From NCBI GenBank assembly GCA_964540795.1, contig CAZINX010000004.1:123005-187004 (forward strand): 64,000 nucleotides of DNA, read 5' to 3'. Made by a program: the position numbers and the translations under genes. Of the stretch, positions 26,512 to 35,410 are shown piece after piece. The notes beneath the pieces are model-generated. The model searched no databases and was not told the origin of the DNA. It worked only from the letters and a program-made list of their open reading frames with translations. The DNA is from Dichotomicrobium sp964540795 (GTDB taxonomy: Bacteria > Pseudomonadota > Alphaproteobacteria > Rhizobiales > Rhodomicrobiaceae). Every line of letters starts with the position of its first letter. Position 1 is the stretch's first letter.

Positions 26512-27615
26512 ATGAGCGAGATATCTCAACCGTCCCGAAACGGAAACGGGGCGCACGCGCAACCGGAGGACGACAGTTCGGCGGATGGCGCAAATTTCTT
26601 CAGCCAGTTCGCGCAGCGGCTTGGCTTCGAGAGCGAGGAAGACTTGCGCACACGGCTTGAACGCGCGCTGAAAGGCGAAACTCGCGAGGCCCAGGCTTTT
26701 GATCGGCAGGAACGCACCTGGCTGTTGAACACGCTGCGCTTCAGCGGCCTGCGCGTGGAGGATGTGATGGTGCCGCGCGCGGATATCGTCGCCATCGAAG
26801 AGAGCGCGCCGCTGTCCGATCTCATCCGGCTGTTCCGCGAGGCGGGGCATTCGCGGGTCCCGGTTTACCGCGAGAGCCTCGATGCGCCGACCGGCATGAT
26901 CCACATCAAGGACCTGCTCACCTGGATCGCCGCGCAGGCGGAACAGAGCATCGCATCCGCCGAGGGCCAAGAGGGCGAGCGGCAAGAGGGCGAGCGGCAA
27001 GAGGGCGGGGGGCAAGCGGCTTTTGAGCTTGGGGCCGTCGATCTGTCCCGGCCGATCCATTCCTCGCTGCTGGTGCGCGAGGTGCTTTACGTGCCGCCCT
27101 CCATGCCGGTGGTCAGCCTGCTGCTGCGAATGCAGAGCCAGCCGATCCATCTCGCCATCGTGGTCGACGAATACGGCGGCACCGACGGACTGGTGACGAT
27201 CGAGAACCTGATCGAGGAGATCGTCGGCAATATTGAAGACGAGCACGACACCAATGGCGATCTGGAAATCCGCGAGACGACGGACGGGCTGATCGCCTCG
27301 GCGCGCACGCCGATCGAGGATTTGGCCGAGCGGCTGGGCGTTGAGGAACTGGTCGCGCCCGAGCATGAGGACGAGGTCGACACGCTCGGCGGGCTGGTGT
27401 TCACGCTGCTGGGACGGGTGCCGCTGCGGGGCGAACTTGTGCCGCATCCGAGCGGGATCGAATTCGAGGTGCTGGAAGCGGACCCGCGCCGGATCAAGAA
27501 GCTCAAGGTCTATCTCAAGAAAGCGGGCGAGGCGCGGCACGCGAAGCGCCACGCCGATACCTCAGTCGCCATCGCCAGCAGTGAAGGCAAAGCGGACGGC
27601 GACAGCGAAGGCTAG
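26512..27615 (+). CDS. corC: CorC/HlyC-type CBS domain protein
   Basis: A 367-residue cytosolic protein with two CBS domains (first around VEDVMVPRADIVAIEE, residues about 83-145; second around VVDEYGGTDGLVTIENLIEEIVG) and a C-terminal CorC_HlyC domain (LGGLVFTLLGRVPLRGELV). No DUF21 membrane part is present. Family members support magnesium/cobalt export or membrane integrity. Between the CBS domains lies an EGERQ repeat encoded by three tandem 15-bp units. In relatives lnt follows; here a convergent msrA does. Confidence 0.92.
   Translation: MSEISQPSRNGNGAHAQPEDDSSADGANFFSQFAQRLGFESEEDLRTRLERALKGETREAQAFDRQERTWLLNTLRFSGLRVEDVMVPRADIVAIEESAPLSDLIRLFREAGHSRVPVYRESLDAPTGMIHIKDLLTWIAAQAEQSIASAEGQEGERQEGERQEGGGQAAFELGAVDLSRPIHSSLLVREVLYVPPSMPVVSLLLRMQSQPIHLAIVVDEYGGTDGLVTIENLIEEIVGNIEDEHDTNGDLEIRETTDGLIASARTPIEDLAERLGVEELVAPEHEDEVDTLGGLVFTLLGRVPLRGELVPHPSGIEFEVLEADPRRIKKLKVYLKKAGEARHAKRHADTSVAIASSEGKADGDSEG
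26971..27015 (+). repeat. Three tandem 15-bp units inside corC
   Basis: GAGGGCGAGCGGCAA occurs twice exactly and a third time as GAGGGCGGGGGGCAA, preceded by a partial copy GAGGGCCAA. It encodes EGERQ-EGERQ-EGGGQ in the linker between CBS domains and keeps frame, so copy number can vary without breaking the protein. Confidence 0.9.
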
Positions 27616-27648
27616 GCCGGGACGGCCCGGCAGGCGGACGCCCGCCGC

Positions 27649-28299
27649 CTATGCCTCGGCTATCGGATAGGCCACGCCGGTCCCGCGAATGCCGCAATAG
27701 CCCGCGGGGTTCTTCGCCAGATACTGCTGGTGATAATCCTCGGCGAAGTAGAACTCCGGCGCGGGTTTGATCTCGGTGGCGACCGGCCCCTTGCCCTGCG
27801 CCTTCAACGCCTGGGCATAGGCCTCGCGCGAAGCCTCGGCGGCCTCTTGCTGCTCTGGCGTGGTGTAGTAGATGCCCGAGCGGTACTGCGTGCCGACATC
27901 GTTGCCCTGGCGCATGATCTGGGTCGGGTCGTGGCTTTCCCAGAACACCTGCAGCAGCTTCTGCAGCGATACCTGCTGCGGGTCATAGGCCGCCAGCACG
28001 ACCTCGTTGTGCCCGGTCATGCCGGAGCACACCTCCTCATAGGTCGGGTTGGGCGTGTGGCCGGCGGCATAGCCCACGGCGGTCACATGGACGCCCGGAA
28101 TCTGCCAGAACAGCCGCTCCGCGCCCCAGAAGCAGCCCATGCCCAAAACGATCGTCTCGATCCCCTCAGGGTAAGGCCCCTTGAGCGGCTTGCCGTTGAC
28201 GAAATGGCGCTCTGCGGTGGGCATCGGCTCGCTGCGGCCCGGCAGGGCCTCGTCCGGCGCGGGCATCGTCAGCTTCTTGCGTGGCGTGAACAGTCCCAT
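27649..28299 (-). CDS. msrA: Peptide methionine sulfoxide reductase A
   Basis: A 216-residue MsrA that reduces the S-epimer of methionine sulfoxide. The catalytic GMGCFWGAERLF has Cys56; YAAGHTPNPTYEEVCSGMTGHNEVV and QYRSGIYYTTPEQ are conserved substrate-site blocks. The N-terminal extension of about 45 residues (FVNGKPLKGPYPEG) is typical of the long bacterial form. No MsrB partner is adjacent. Convergent with corC, 33 bp apart. Confidence 0.96.
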   Translation of the reverse strand: MGLFTPRKKLTMPAPDEALPGRSEPMPTAERHFVNGKPLKGPYPEGIETIVLGMGCFWGAERLFWQIPGVHVTAVGYAAGHTPNPTYEEVCSGMTGHNEVVLAAYDPQQVSLQKLLQVFWESHDPTQIMRQGNDVGTQYRSGIYYTTPEQQEAAEASREAYAQALKAQGKGPVATEIKPAPEFYFAEDYHQQYLAKNPAGYCGIRGTGVAYPIAEA

Positions 28300-28447
28300 G
28301 ACATCTCTCGCTGAATAGTGGCTGGCCCTTGGAAGGTAAGCTGCGGATCGGCTGGTGCAAACCGCGCGCTCATCACTTTCGTGTTGACCAGCACCGCGCC
28401 CCGGCGCAATTTGCTATCGCTTTGCGACTGGAGATGGAGAAGGGGCA

Positions 28448-29194
28448 ATGGCGCAAGCGACGGCATCCGGCGAAATTCCGGCCTACATGCATGGGCGCGG
28501 GCTGCGCGTCATTCTGAGCATCGGCTTCTTTCTTTTCCTGCTTTTCGTGATCAACGCCGGGGCGGGGACCGTCTGGCTGGCGACGCACAACCTGCCGGGC
28601 ACGGCGACCATTTTCGGCGTGATGTTCATTCTCGGGCTTGTGATTCTGCTCTACATCGGCATCTTCCTGTTCGCTGCCTCGCATACGCGCCTGGAGCTGG
28701 CGGAAGACGGGGCGCGCATGGTGCTGCCGAACTGGCGCGGGCCCATGCCGCTGTTCCCCTACACCGAGATCGAAATCCCCTATAACCAGATCTTGGCGGT
28801 GGAGACGCGCGGGGAAATCTATCGCTATCTGCTGCTTCCGACGCTGATGCGCTCTGTCAGCATTGTGCGCAAGGACGGCGAGCGCTTCACGCTGGGCTAT
28901 ATCCGCGAGAGCACGACCGACCCGGCCGTACCGTTCAACGAGGTCGCCGAGCAGATCGCCGAACGCGCCGGCGTCTCCATCAACAAGCGCGGCGTGGTCG
29001 ACTGCGGCAATCGCTTCCGCGTGATGATCCAGGACGAACCGAGCTGGGACACGAACGAATGCGCGCAGGTCGACGTCGAAAAGGCGCGCAACCGCGAGAA
29101 GTGGCTCTGGATGACCGCTTTCGCGGTGTTCGCCATCGCTGTCGTCGCGGCGATCGGCTTCCAGATAGCCGAGCTATACTTCCTCGCCGGATAG
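28448..29194 (+). CDS. Conserved membrane protein, function unknown
   Basis: A 248-residue protein with three hydrophobic segments (about 19-42, 52-77 and 219-242). Between the second and third lies a soluble domain of about 140 residues with RLELAEDGARMVLPNWRGP and IPYNQILAVETRGEIYRYLLLP, resembling bacterial PH-like domains of membrane proteins. GGAGAAGGGG precedes the ATG. It abuts the convergent small membrane gene with no spacer. No characterised family recognised. Confidence 0.75.
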   Translation: MAQATASGEIPAYMHGRGLRVILSIGFFLFLLFVINAGAGTVWLATHNLPGTATIFGVMFILGLVILLYIGIFLFAASHTRLELAEDGARMVLPNWRGPMPLFPYTEIEIPYNQILAVETRGEIYRYLLLPTLMRSVSIVRKDGERFTLGYIRESTTDPAVPFNEVAEQIAERAGVSINKRGVVDCGNRFRVMIQDEPSWDTNECAQVDVEKARNREKWLWMTAFAVFAIAVVAAIGFQIAELYFLAG

Positions 29195-29509
29195 TCAGTT
29201 CGTGAATACGTCGATCCGCTGGCGCCGGTAGCCCAGCAGGTAGAGCAGCGCGCCCAGCCCGCCAACCACGAGCCATGCGGGCAGGAGCAGGATCGTTGTC
29301 ATCACCGGGTCCCAGAGGAACGGCGCCACATGCCGCTCGATGCCTGCCTGCGCGGCGTTCAAACTCTGCGGATGGATCGAAAACCAGTGCTCGCCGAGCG
29401 GCGTAAACGCGAGCGCGCCGTTGTCCGCCAGCATCCGCGTACCGTCGTAGACCAGCGCGACCACGGCGAGCAGCATCAGCCACACGCCAAGTAATCTGAA
29501 TACCATCAT
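29195..29509 (-). CDS. Small two-helix membrane protein
   Basis: A 104-residue protein with hydrophobic segments at about 3-22 and 68-91 joined by a loop containing GEHWFSIHPQSLNAAQAGIERHV. Proteins of this pattern are widespread as hypotheticals in Hyphomicrobiales and are sometimes labelled PetM-like, a label without functional support. Its stop codon is directly adjacent to that of the convergent upstream-strand gene. Confidence 0.72.
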   Translation of the reverse strand: MMVFRLLGVWLMLLAVVALVYDGTRMLADNGALAFTPLGEHWFSIHPQSLNAAQAGIERHVAPFLWDPVMTTILLLPAWLVVGGLGALLYLLGYRRQRIDVFTN

Positions 29510-29692
29510 GCCGAATCCCCTTCATCCTGCCGGGGTGGACGAATATCTGGACGATGTGTATGCGGACCAGGCCCATGGTTCAAGGCCGAAGGCCGCGTGA
29601 TCCGCGCGGGCGAACGCGCGTCTTGTGCGCGCGCGCGCCTTCGTTATATTGCGGGGCCTGCGTTGGAACGATTACCTTGACGACAGCGCCGC

Positions 29693-29782
29693 GGAGGGGT
29701 GGCCGAGTGGTCGAAGGCGCACGCCTGGAACGCGTGTAGGCGGGAAACCGTCTCGAGGGTTCGAATCCCTCTCCCTCCGCCA
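29693..29782 (+). tRNA. tRNA-Ser (anticodon GGA)
   Basis: A 90-nt class II tRNA with encoded CCA. The acceptor stem GGAGGGG pairs with TCCCTCC (one G-U), the anticodon stem CACGC/GCGTG encloses loop CTGGAAC with GGA at 29727-29729, the variable arm is long, and the T arm is GAGGG-TTCGAAT-CCCTC. It reads UCC and UCU serine codons. Confidence 0.97.
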
Positions 29783-30101
29783 CCTTTCGCAACCGGGATC
29801 GAAGTCTGCTATCGATCGCGTGGTTCCAAATGGCGCTCACGTCACACGCCTTTTGCCGTCTCCCGTGATCAGCGCGCCAAAGTCACGCCGTCAATTTCTC
29901 CGGGCGGCGCAGTGCTCACAGCGCAGAACAGGCAGATCAGCCCAATCCTTGGATGTTGAGGCAGGTAATGTGAAGATTCTGATGCCGTAAATTCGGGGGA
30001 AATTATTTTGCAACATAATTTATCTGTTTGATACGAATCTGAATTTATCGGCTTTAAAATCAATAAATGCCGCTAATTGATTGCATGGACTTAGTCGACA
30101 T
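29783..30101. other. 319-bp region between tRNA-Ser and the monooxygenase gene
   Basis: The first 200 bp have normal composition and no gene. The last 120 bp turn markedly AT-rich and include the palindrome at 30000-30021. No copy of the tRNA 3' end was seen, so there is no evidence of an integrated element using this tRNA, although the AT-rich patch could be an old scar. Confidence 0.5.
30000..30021. repeat. AT-rich inverted repeat AAATTAT-N8-ATAATTT
   Basis: Perfect 7-bp arms separated by TTTGCAAC. It lies downstream of both the tRNA gene and the leftward monooxygenase gene, so it may be a terminator or a protein site. No T-run immediately follows. Confidence 0.4.
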
Positions 30102-30440
30102 TCAAGCGGCGGACACGCTCTTGTCAGGCTTCAATTCGCTGAGCACTTCAAACCCCTCGAATTCCGAACCGCCCATCAGCATCCCTTCGCTGCGATTGCC
30201 GGCCCTGGCGTGGGCCTTGCGAAAGGCGTCGGAGCGCGTCCAGGCCTCGAAGGCATCGTAGGAAACCCAGACGGTATGCGTGGAATAGAGGCGGTGATCC
30301 TCGCGCTCGGGTCCGCGCAGGAAGTGAAACGCCACAAAGCCGGGAACTTCGCGGAGGTGGGATTCGCGGCTGAGCCACATGTCCTCGAACGCTGCCTCGC
30401 GGCCCCTGGCCACCTTGAACCTGTTCATGGCGATGTACAT
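30102..30440 (-). CDS. ABM/HmoA-like monooxygenase (haem-degrading type)
   Basis: A 112-residue ferredoxin-like-fold protein of the antibiotic-biosynthesis-monooxygenase superfamily. MNRFKVARGREAAFEDMWLSRESHL, VPGFVAFHFLRG and a central HTVWVSYDAFEAWTRSDAFRKAHA match the HmoA/IsdG-like group, where a conserved Asn, Trp and His act on haem to release iron. Asn6, Trp67 or nearby tryptophans, and His80 region are present. The role in haem iron recovery is inferred from family only. Confidence 0.85.
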   Translation of the reverse strand: MYIAMNRFKVARGREAAFEDMWLSRESHLREVPGFVAFHFLRGPEREDHRLYSTHTVWVSYDAFEAWTRSDAFRKAHARAGNRSEGMLMGGSEFEGFEVLSELKPDKSVSAA

Positions 30441-30474
30441 CGACGTCCTCCCGTCCGGTTGAATTGCGTGATCG

Positions 30475-32325
30475 TTAGCGCGCCGTTGGTTCGGCGCGGC
30501 TTTCGCGCAGCTCCTGCTTCATCCACCAGCGGTCGACGAAGCTCGGCGCGTAGCGCGGCGCGGCGGCGGGCCGGCCGAAGCGGTCCCAATAGGCCAGCCA
30601 GACATCGCTCTTGCGCCACAGGCCGATGGTGTAGTGCCGCCAGCGCAGGACGCGGTCAAACGCCCGCGCCGCTGTCTTGAGCTGGTCCATGTCGCGCGCT
30701 GTAACCATCGCTTCCAATGCGGCGTCAAGCGCCGAATCCTTCGCGCCCGCCAGCGCATACGAACCCTTGCGGTCCGCAAGGGCGCTGCCCCACAGAAGGC
30801 TCTCCGCATTGCCGGGCACGGCGCGCGGCGACCATTTGAGCACGGTCATGTCGAAGTCGTGATCGAGCGTCCGCCGGGTGCCGCTTGCCGGATCGACGAG
30901 CGGGTAGCGCAAATCGATCCCCAACCGGTTCAGGTTCTGTTCAAAGGGGCCGAGAATGCGGATCAGGCTGGGATCGTAGTTCAGCAGGTCGATGCGCAGC
31001 GGCGCGCCGGTCGACTCGGCCACGCGCTGCCCGTCCTTGACCGGGAAGCCGGCCGCGCGCAACAGCCGGTCGGCCTCGGCGAAGACCGCGCGCCGGGAGG
31101 TCAGGCCATCCCGCAGCCCAGGATCGGGCGTCTCGAACAGCGCGGCCGGAAGATCGTCGGCAACAGGCGCCAGCACGTCGCGCTCGGCCTCAGAGGCCGG
31201 ACCCCGCGCGGCGAAGCCGGTGTCGCCGAAGACGCTCTCGACCGGCGCCATCAGCCCGTACATCAGCCTGTCGTTCGTCCAGGTGAAATCGTAAGCGAGA
31301 CTGATCGCCTGGCGGACCCGCAGGTCGTCGAACGGCGCGCGGCGCAGATTGAATACCAGCGTGGCGATCTCGCCGGTGGTTCCGGTTTCGATGACATCGC
31401 GCTTTATCCGGCCGTTCCGCAGCGCCGGCCCGTCATAGCCGCGCGCCCATTTGGCCGCGGTCTTCTCCAGGCGCAGGTCGAAGTCCCCGGCGCGGAACGC
31501 CTCCAGCGCGACGCTGTCATCGCGGTAATAAGCGACGCTGATCCGGTCGAAGTTGTAGCGCCCGCGATTGACCGGCAGATCGGCGGCCCAGTAGCCGGGA
31601 TCGCGCGCCAGCGTGACGGCTTGGCCCGGATCGGCGTTTTCCACGCGGTAGGGACCGGAGCCGAGCGGCGGCGTCAGCCCGTGATCGGACAGATCGCGCT
31701 TCGCCCAGAAATGCTTCGGCTGAATCGGCAGCGTGCCGAGGATGCGCACCATGTCGCGCTTCGCCGCGCCGCGCGTTTGAAACACGATCTCTCGCGGGCT
31801 TTTCATGCTCACAGTGTAAAGTCGCAGCGCCTGCCGGTAGAAGGGCGGCCCCTGATCGAGCAAGGTGTTGAAGGTGAAGGCGACATCCTCGGCTGTGATG
31901 GGCGCACCGTCGCGCCAGCGCGCCTGCGGGCGCAGCTTGAAGGTCACGCGCGCGCCATCTTCGCTCACAGCGACCGTCTCGGCCAGCAGCCCGTAATAGG
32001 CCGCCGGCTCATCCCCGCTGCGCACCAGCAGGGTATCGAAGACGAGTTGGCGCACCAGCTGCGGCACGCGCCCGGGATAGAGCAGCGGGTTGAGCGAATC
32101 GAAGGTCCCTGTCGCGCCGAGCCTGAGCGCGCCGCCCTTCGGCGCGCGCGGATTGGCGTAGTCGAAATGCTGGAAGCCGGGGCCGTATTTCAGGGCGTGC
32201 ACTGGCGAATAGCCGTGCTGCGGCTGAGAGAGGCCAGGCCCGGACCACGCGAGAACAAGACATGCGATAATGAAGCAACCGGCGCAGGAGGGGCGCGCCG
32301 CGTCCCGTTTCCTCAAACCGTTCAA
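30475..32325 (-). CDS. ABC transporter substrate-binding protein, family 5 (YejA-like)
   Basis: About 616 residues: a Sec signal peptide (GCFIIACLVLAWSGPGLSQ), then the SBP_bac_5 fold of oligopeptide-binding proteins. HALKYGPGFQHFDYANPRAPKGGALRLG near the mature N-terminus is the YejA-like opening, and LVRSGDEPAAYYGLLAE and RPQARWRDGAPITAEDVAFTFNTLL follow. The TTG at 32325 is preferred because GGAGG sits six bases before it; the GTG seven codons upstream has no ribosome site. No permease or ATPase genes are adjacent, so its transporter is encoded elsewhere. Confidence 0.9.
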   Translation of the reverse strand: MNGLRKRDAARPSCAGCFIIACLVLAWSGPGLSQPQHGYSPVHALKYGPGFQHFDYANPRAPKGGALRLGATGTFDSLNPLLYPGRVPQLVRQLVFDTLLVRSGDEPAAYYGLLAETVAVSEDGARVTFKLRPQARWRDGAPITAEDVAFTFNTLLDQGPPFYRQALRLYTVSMKSPREIVFQTRGAAKRDMVRILGTLPIQPKHFWAKRDLSDHGLTPPLGSGPYRVENADPGQAVTLARDPGYWAADLPVNRGRYNFDRISVAYYRDDSVALEAFRAGDFDLRLEKTAAKWARGYDGPALRNGRIKRDVIETGTTGEIATLVFNLRRAPFDDLRVRQAISLAYDFTWTNDRLMYGLMAPVESVFGDTGFAARGPASEAERDVLAPVADDLPAALFETPDPGLRDGLTSRRAVFAEADRLLRAAGFPVKDGQRVAESTGAPLRIDLLNYDPSLIRILGPFEQNLNRLGIDLRYPLVDPASGTRRTLDHDFDMTVLKWSPRAVPGNAESLLWGSALADRKGSYALAGAKDSALDAALEAMVTARDMDQLKTAARAFDRVLRWRHYTIGLWRKSDVWLAYWDRFGRPAAAPRYAPSFVDRWWMKQELRESRAEPTAR

Positions 32326-32730
32326 GCTCTGCCTCCGGCATACCACACACCGCTATGTTAAGGCGGTCGCCGGAACGCAGAAAAATGCATTGTTCGCATC
32401 ATCTGCCGTGATTTCGGTGCAGTTGCGAATGTAATCTGGAGATTGCAGTCGCAGTTGCGCTCTCAACCGCGGCGAAGATGCCGCTTGATTGCGCTGGATA
32501 CTCTATCTTGCTGACTTGCCGCGCGAATTCTCCGATGAGCGATTCCCGGCTACGATCAATTCCGGGACAGGCTGCTGCGGATTGCGCTTGTCTCAGCGAA
32601 CGGAAGCGCACTACGCTCCGCGCGGACTGCAATCAGCGCCGCAGTTGGCTGCGCCCGGCAGCGGCTGGACCGCGAGCAAGGCCCGGCTTATCATGCGCCA
32701 TCTCCAACCCGATCTGCTCTGGACAACATC
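32326..32730. other. 405-bp divergent intergenic region
   Basis: This stretch separates the leftward binding-protein gene from the rightward isocitrate dehydrogenase gene and must carry both promoters. The 81- and 87-codon frames within it have no ribosome site or recognisable sequence. I see no RNA gene, repeat or strong promoter match. Confidence 0.45.
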
Positions 32731-34218
32731 ATGAACGATAGCGAAACCAAGACAGCGGAAACCACGCAAGGCAGCGCGGATGCGGTTCCGATCACCGTCG
32801 CCCATGGCGATGGCATCGGCCCTGAAATCATGCAGGCCAGCCTGAAGGTGTTGCAGGCGGCAGGCGCCAGGCTGGCGATCGAGGAAATCGAGATCGGCGA
32901 GAAGATGTACCTAGCCGGCAATACCGCCGGGATTTCCACCGACGCGTGGGACAGTCTGCGCCGCACCAAGGTCTTCTACAAGGCGCCGATCACCACGCCG
33001 CAGGGCGGCGGCTACAAGAGCCTGAACGTGACGGTGCGCAAGTCGCTGGGGCTGTTCGCCAATGTGCGGCCCTGCGTGGCTTACGCCCCCATCGTGGACA
33101 CCAAGCATCCGGGCATGGATGTGGTCGTGGTGCGCGAGAACGAAGAGGATCTCTACGCCGGGATCGAGCACCGGCAGACCGACGAGGTTTATCAGTGCCT
33201 GAAGCTCATCTCGCGGCCCGGCAGCGAGAAGATCGTCCGCTATGCCTTCGAATACGCCCGGGCGAACAACCGCCGCAAGGTCACCTGCTTCACGAAGGAC
33301 AACATCATGAAGCTGACCGATGGCCTGTTCCACAAGGTTTTTGACGAAGTGGCGGCGGAATATCCCGACATCGAGAACGAGCACTGGATCATCGACATCG
33401 GCGCGGCCAAGCTGGCGGACACGCCGGGCGCATTCGACGTCGTGGTGATGCCAAACCTGTACGGTGATGTGCTCTCCGACGTGGCCGCCCAGATCGCCGG
33501 CTCCGTTGGCCTCGCCCCGTCCGCGAATATCGGCGAGCACTGCGCCATGTTCGAGGCGATCCACGGCTCCGCGCCGCGCCGCGCCGGGCAGGATATGGCG
33601 AACCCGTCGGGCCTGTTGCTGGCGGGCGTGATGATGATGGTCCATATCGGTCAGCCCGAGGTTGCCGAGCGCGTGCATAACGCCTGGCTCAAGGCCATCG
33701 AGGATGGCATTCACACCTACGACATCTTCAAGGAGGGCATCTCGCGGACCAAGGTGGGCACTTCGGCGTTTGCCGATGCGGTGATTGAGCGCCTTGGCCA
33801 GCGGCCCGCGACCCTGCCTGCCGCCACCTACGACAAGGAAGCGCGGCCTATCGCCATTCCGACCTACGAGCGGCGTGCGCCGGTCCGCAAGGAACTGGTG
33901 GGGATCGATGTCTTCGTGCATTTCGCCGGCCCGGTCGACGAGCTTGCCGCGAAGATGCAGACCGCCGGACAGGGCCTTGCCGAGCTGGTCATGATCACGA
34001 ATCGGGGCGTGAAAATCTGGCCCGGCGGGCTGCCCGAGACCTTCTGCACCGATCACTGGCGCTGCCGTTTCATGGCAGAAGAGGGACGCCAGTTCGACAA
34101 GACGATGATCGTGGATTTGCTGCGCAATCTGGCCCAGGCCGGCGTTGATTTCATCAAGACGGAGCAGCTGTTCACCTTCGACGGCGAGCCGGGCTTCTCC
34201 CTCGGTCAGGGGCAGTAG
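32731..34218 (+). CDS. icd: Isocitrate dehydrogenase, alphaproteobacterial long form
   Basis: A 495-residue decarboxylating dehydrogenase of the TCA cycle. The isocitrate/isopropylmalate dehydrogenase domain shows AHGDGIGPEIMQA, the substrate loop SLNVTVRKSLGLFANVRP, ENEEDLYAGIE, the metal-site VMPNLYGDVLSDVAAQIAG and the cofactor loop EAIHGSAPRRAGQD. About 130 extra C-terminal residues (VGIDVFVHFAGPVDELA... to the end) form the additional domain of the Rickettsia/Thermus-type enzyme, longer than E. coli Icd. NADP use is usual for this branch but not proven here. Confidence 0.92.
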   Translation: MNDSETKTAETTQGSADAVPITVAHGDGIGPEIMQASLKVLQAAGARLAIEEIEIGEKMYLAGNTAGISTDAWDSLRRTKVFYKAPITTPQGGGYKSLNVTVRKSLGLFANVRPCVAYAPIVDTKHPGMDVVVVRENEEDLYAGIEHRQTDEVYQCLKLISRPGSEKIVRYAFEYARANNRRKVTCFTKDNIMKLTDGLFHKVFDEVAAEYPDIENEHWIIDIGAAKLADTPGAFDVVVMPNLYGDVLSDVAAQIAGSVGLAPSANIGEHCAMFEAIHGSAPRRAGQDMANPSGLLLAGVMMMVHIGQPEVAERVHNAWLKAIEDGIHTYDIFKEGISRTKVGTSAFADAVIERLGQRPATLPAATYDKEARPIAIPTYERRAPVRKELVGIDVFVHFAGPVDELAAKMQTAGQGLAELVMITNRGVKIWPGGLPETFCTDHWRCRFMAEEGRQFDKTMIVDLLRNLAQAGVDFIKTEQLFTFDGEPGFSLGQGQ

Positions 34219-34496
34219 GCGCCCCGACGATGCACCGCAACGTGCGACGACCCGGCGCCGCGTCTCGCCGCCGCGCTGGCCGATAAGCGTCTCGGCAGGG
34301 CGGTCACATCGGCGGTCTGGGTCGTCCGCGAGCCGGTTGCGGTGGAGGCAGCCGCCCTCGCTTTTGATCTGCGCAATTCTAACAATCGGATTGAGCGGAA
34401 ATTGTCCTGAACGCCCGATGATCGGTCGGTCGCCGCGGCTTTGCGCGCTGGACGCCGCAGGGCCGCCTCTGCGGGCGCGGGCAAGAGGACACCCGA

Positions 34497-35270
34497 GTGG
34501 ACGCGAACACGAATGCGCTCGTAGTTTATGCGATCTCCTTCGTGGGCGTTGCGCTGGTTGCGCTGGTGCATCTGCGCGTGCATCGGCTGCGCTTCCTGGC
34601 GGATACCAGCTTGCCGTGGATCGCCATTTCGGCGGGCGTTGCCGTCAGCTATGTCTTCGTCAGCCTGCTGCCCAAGCTCGCTTCCGGCCACGAAGTGCTC
34701 ACAGCCGCCGAAACGACCGGATGGCTGCGCTATATCGTCGGGCATTCGTATCTGCTGGCGCTCGTTGGCTTCATCACGTTTTACGCCGCGCACCTCGCCC
34801 GCGCGCGCTCCGCGCACCTTCCCGCCGACCGGATCGGCTTCCGCGAAGCGCCCGCCGCCATCAAGCTGACGGCCGTTGCCTTTCCTGCCTACAACTTCCT
34901 GATTGGCGACCTCATCGGCGTCTACGCGATGCAGCGCGGGACGCCAGCGATCCTGTTCGCGCTGGTCATGGCGATCCATTTCGTCGGCTTGGATCATCTG
35001 GCCCGAACGCGGTTCACGCGCATCTATGACGACACACTGAGAGGCCTCGGCATTGCCGCGCTTTTCGCCGGCTGGTTTACCGCGCTCGCCATGCCGGTGC
35101 AGCCGGAGGTGCTGGCGCTCGGCTCCTCGTTTCTGGCTGGCGGGATCATACTCGTCACGACCCTCACCGAGTTGCCGCATGTGCGCACGCGGCGGGAGTT
35201 TGGCGCCTTCACAGCAGGGGCCGTCATTATCGCCGCCTTGCTGCTCGTGCTTGAGGCGTCCGGCTACTGA
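34497..35270 (+). CDS. ZIP-like polytopic membrane protein
   Basis: A 257-residue protein with seven to eight hydrophobic segments. ISAGVAVSYVFVSLLPKLASGHEV resembles the ZIP-transporter helix with its H/N-rich metal path, and the C-terminal SFLAGGIILVTTLTELP also fits. Some canonical metal-binding histidines seem absent (VSLLPKL instead of VHLLPEL), so transport activity is uncertain. GTG start follows AGAGGA. Flanked by icd and the patatin gene without clear operon linkage. Confidence 0.7.
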   Translation: MDANTNALVVYAISFVGVALVALVHLRVHRLRFLADTSLPWIAISAGVAVSYVFVSLLPKLASGHEVLTAAETTGWLRYIVGHSYLLALVGFITFYAAHLARARSAHLPADRIGFREAPAAIKLTAVAFPAYNFLIGDLIGVYAMQRGTPAILFALVMAIHFVGLDHLARTRFTRIYDDTLRGLGIAALFAGWFTALAMPVQPEVLALGSSFLAGGIILVTTLTELPHVRTRREFGAFTAGAVIIAALLLVLEASGY

Positions 35271-35410
35271 GCCCGGCCTGGCGAAATCGGCGCTTTCCAT
35301 TCGCAGTTTGCTAACGAGGCTTGAAGCCCGTCATGGCTTTGCGCGAATGGGCGGCTTATTCGTAAAGAAGCATCGTCCCCAGCGGCACTCCATCACCGGA
35401 CACAGCGCCC

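Noticed and set aside
29693..29782. tRNA-Ser as an attachment site for an integrated island
   Set aside because: No integrase gene and no repeated tRNA 3' segment were seen downstream within the window.
30634..32361. A 575-codon plus-strand frame opposite the peptide-binding protein
   Set aside because: The minus strand encodes a full SBP_bac_5 protein with signal peptide; the plus frame has no motif and lacks a ribosome site.
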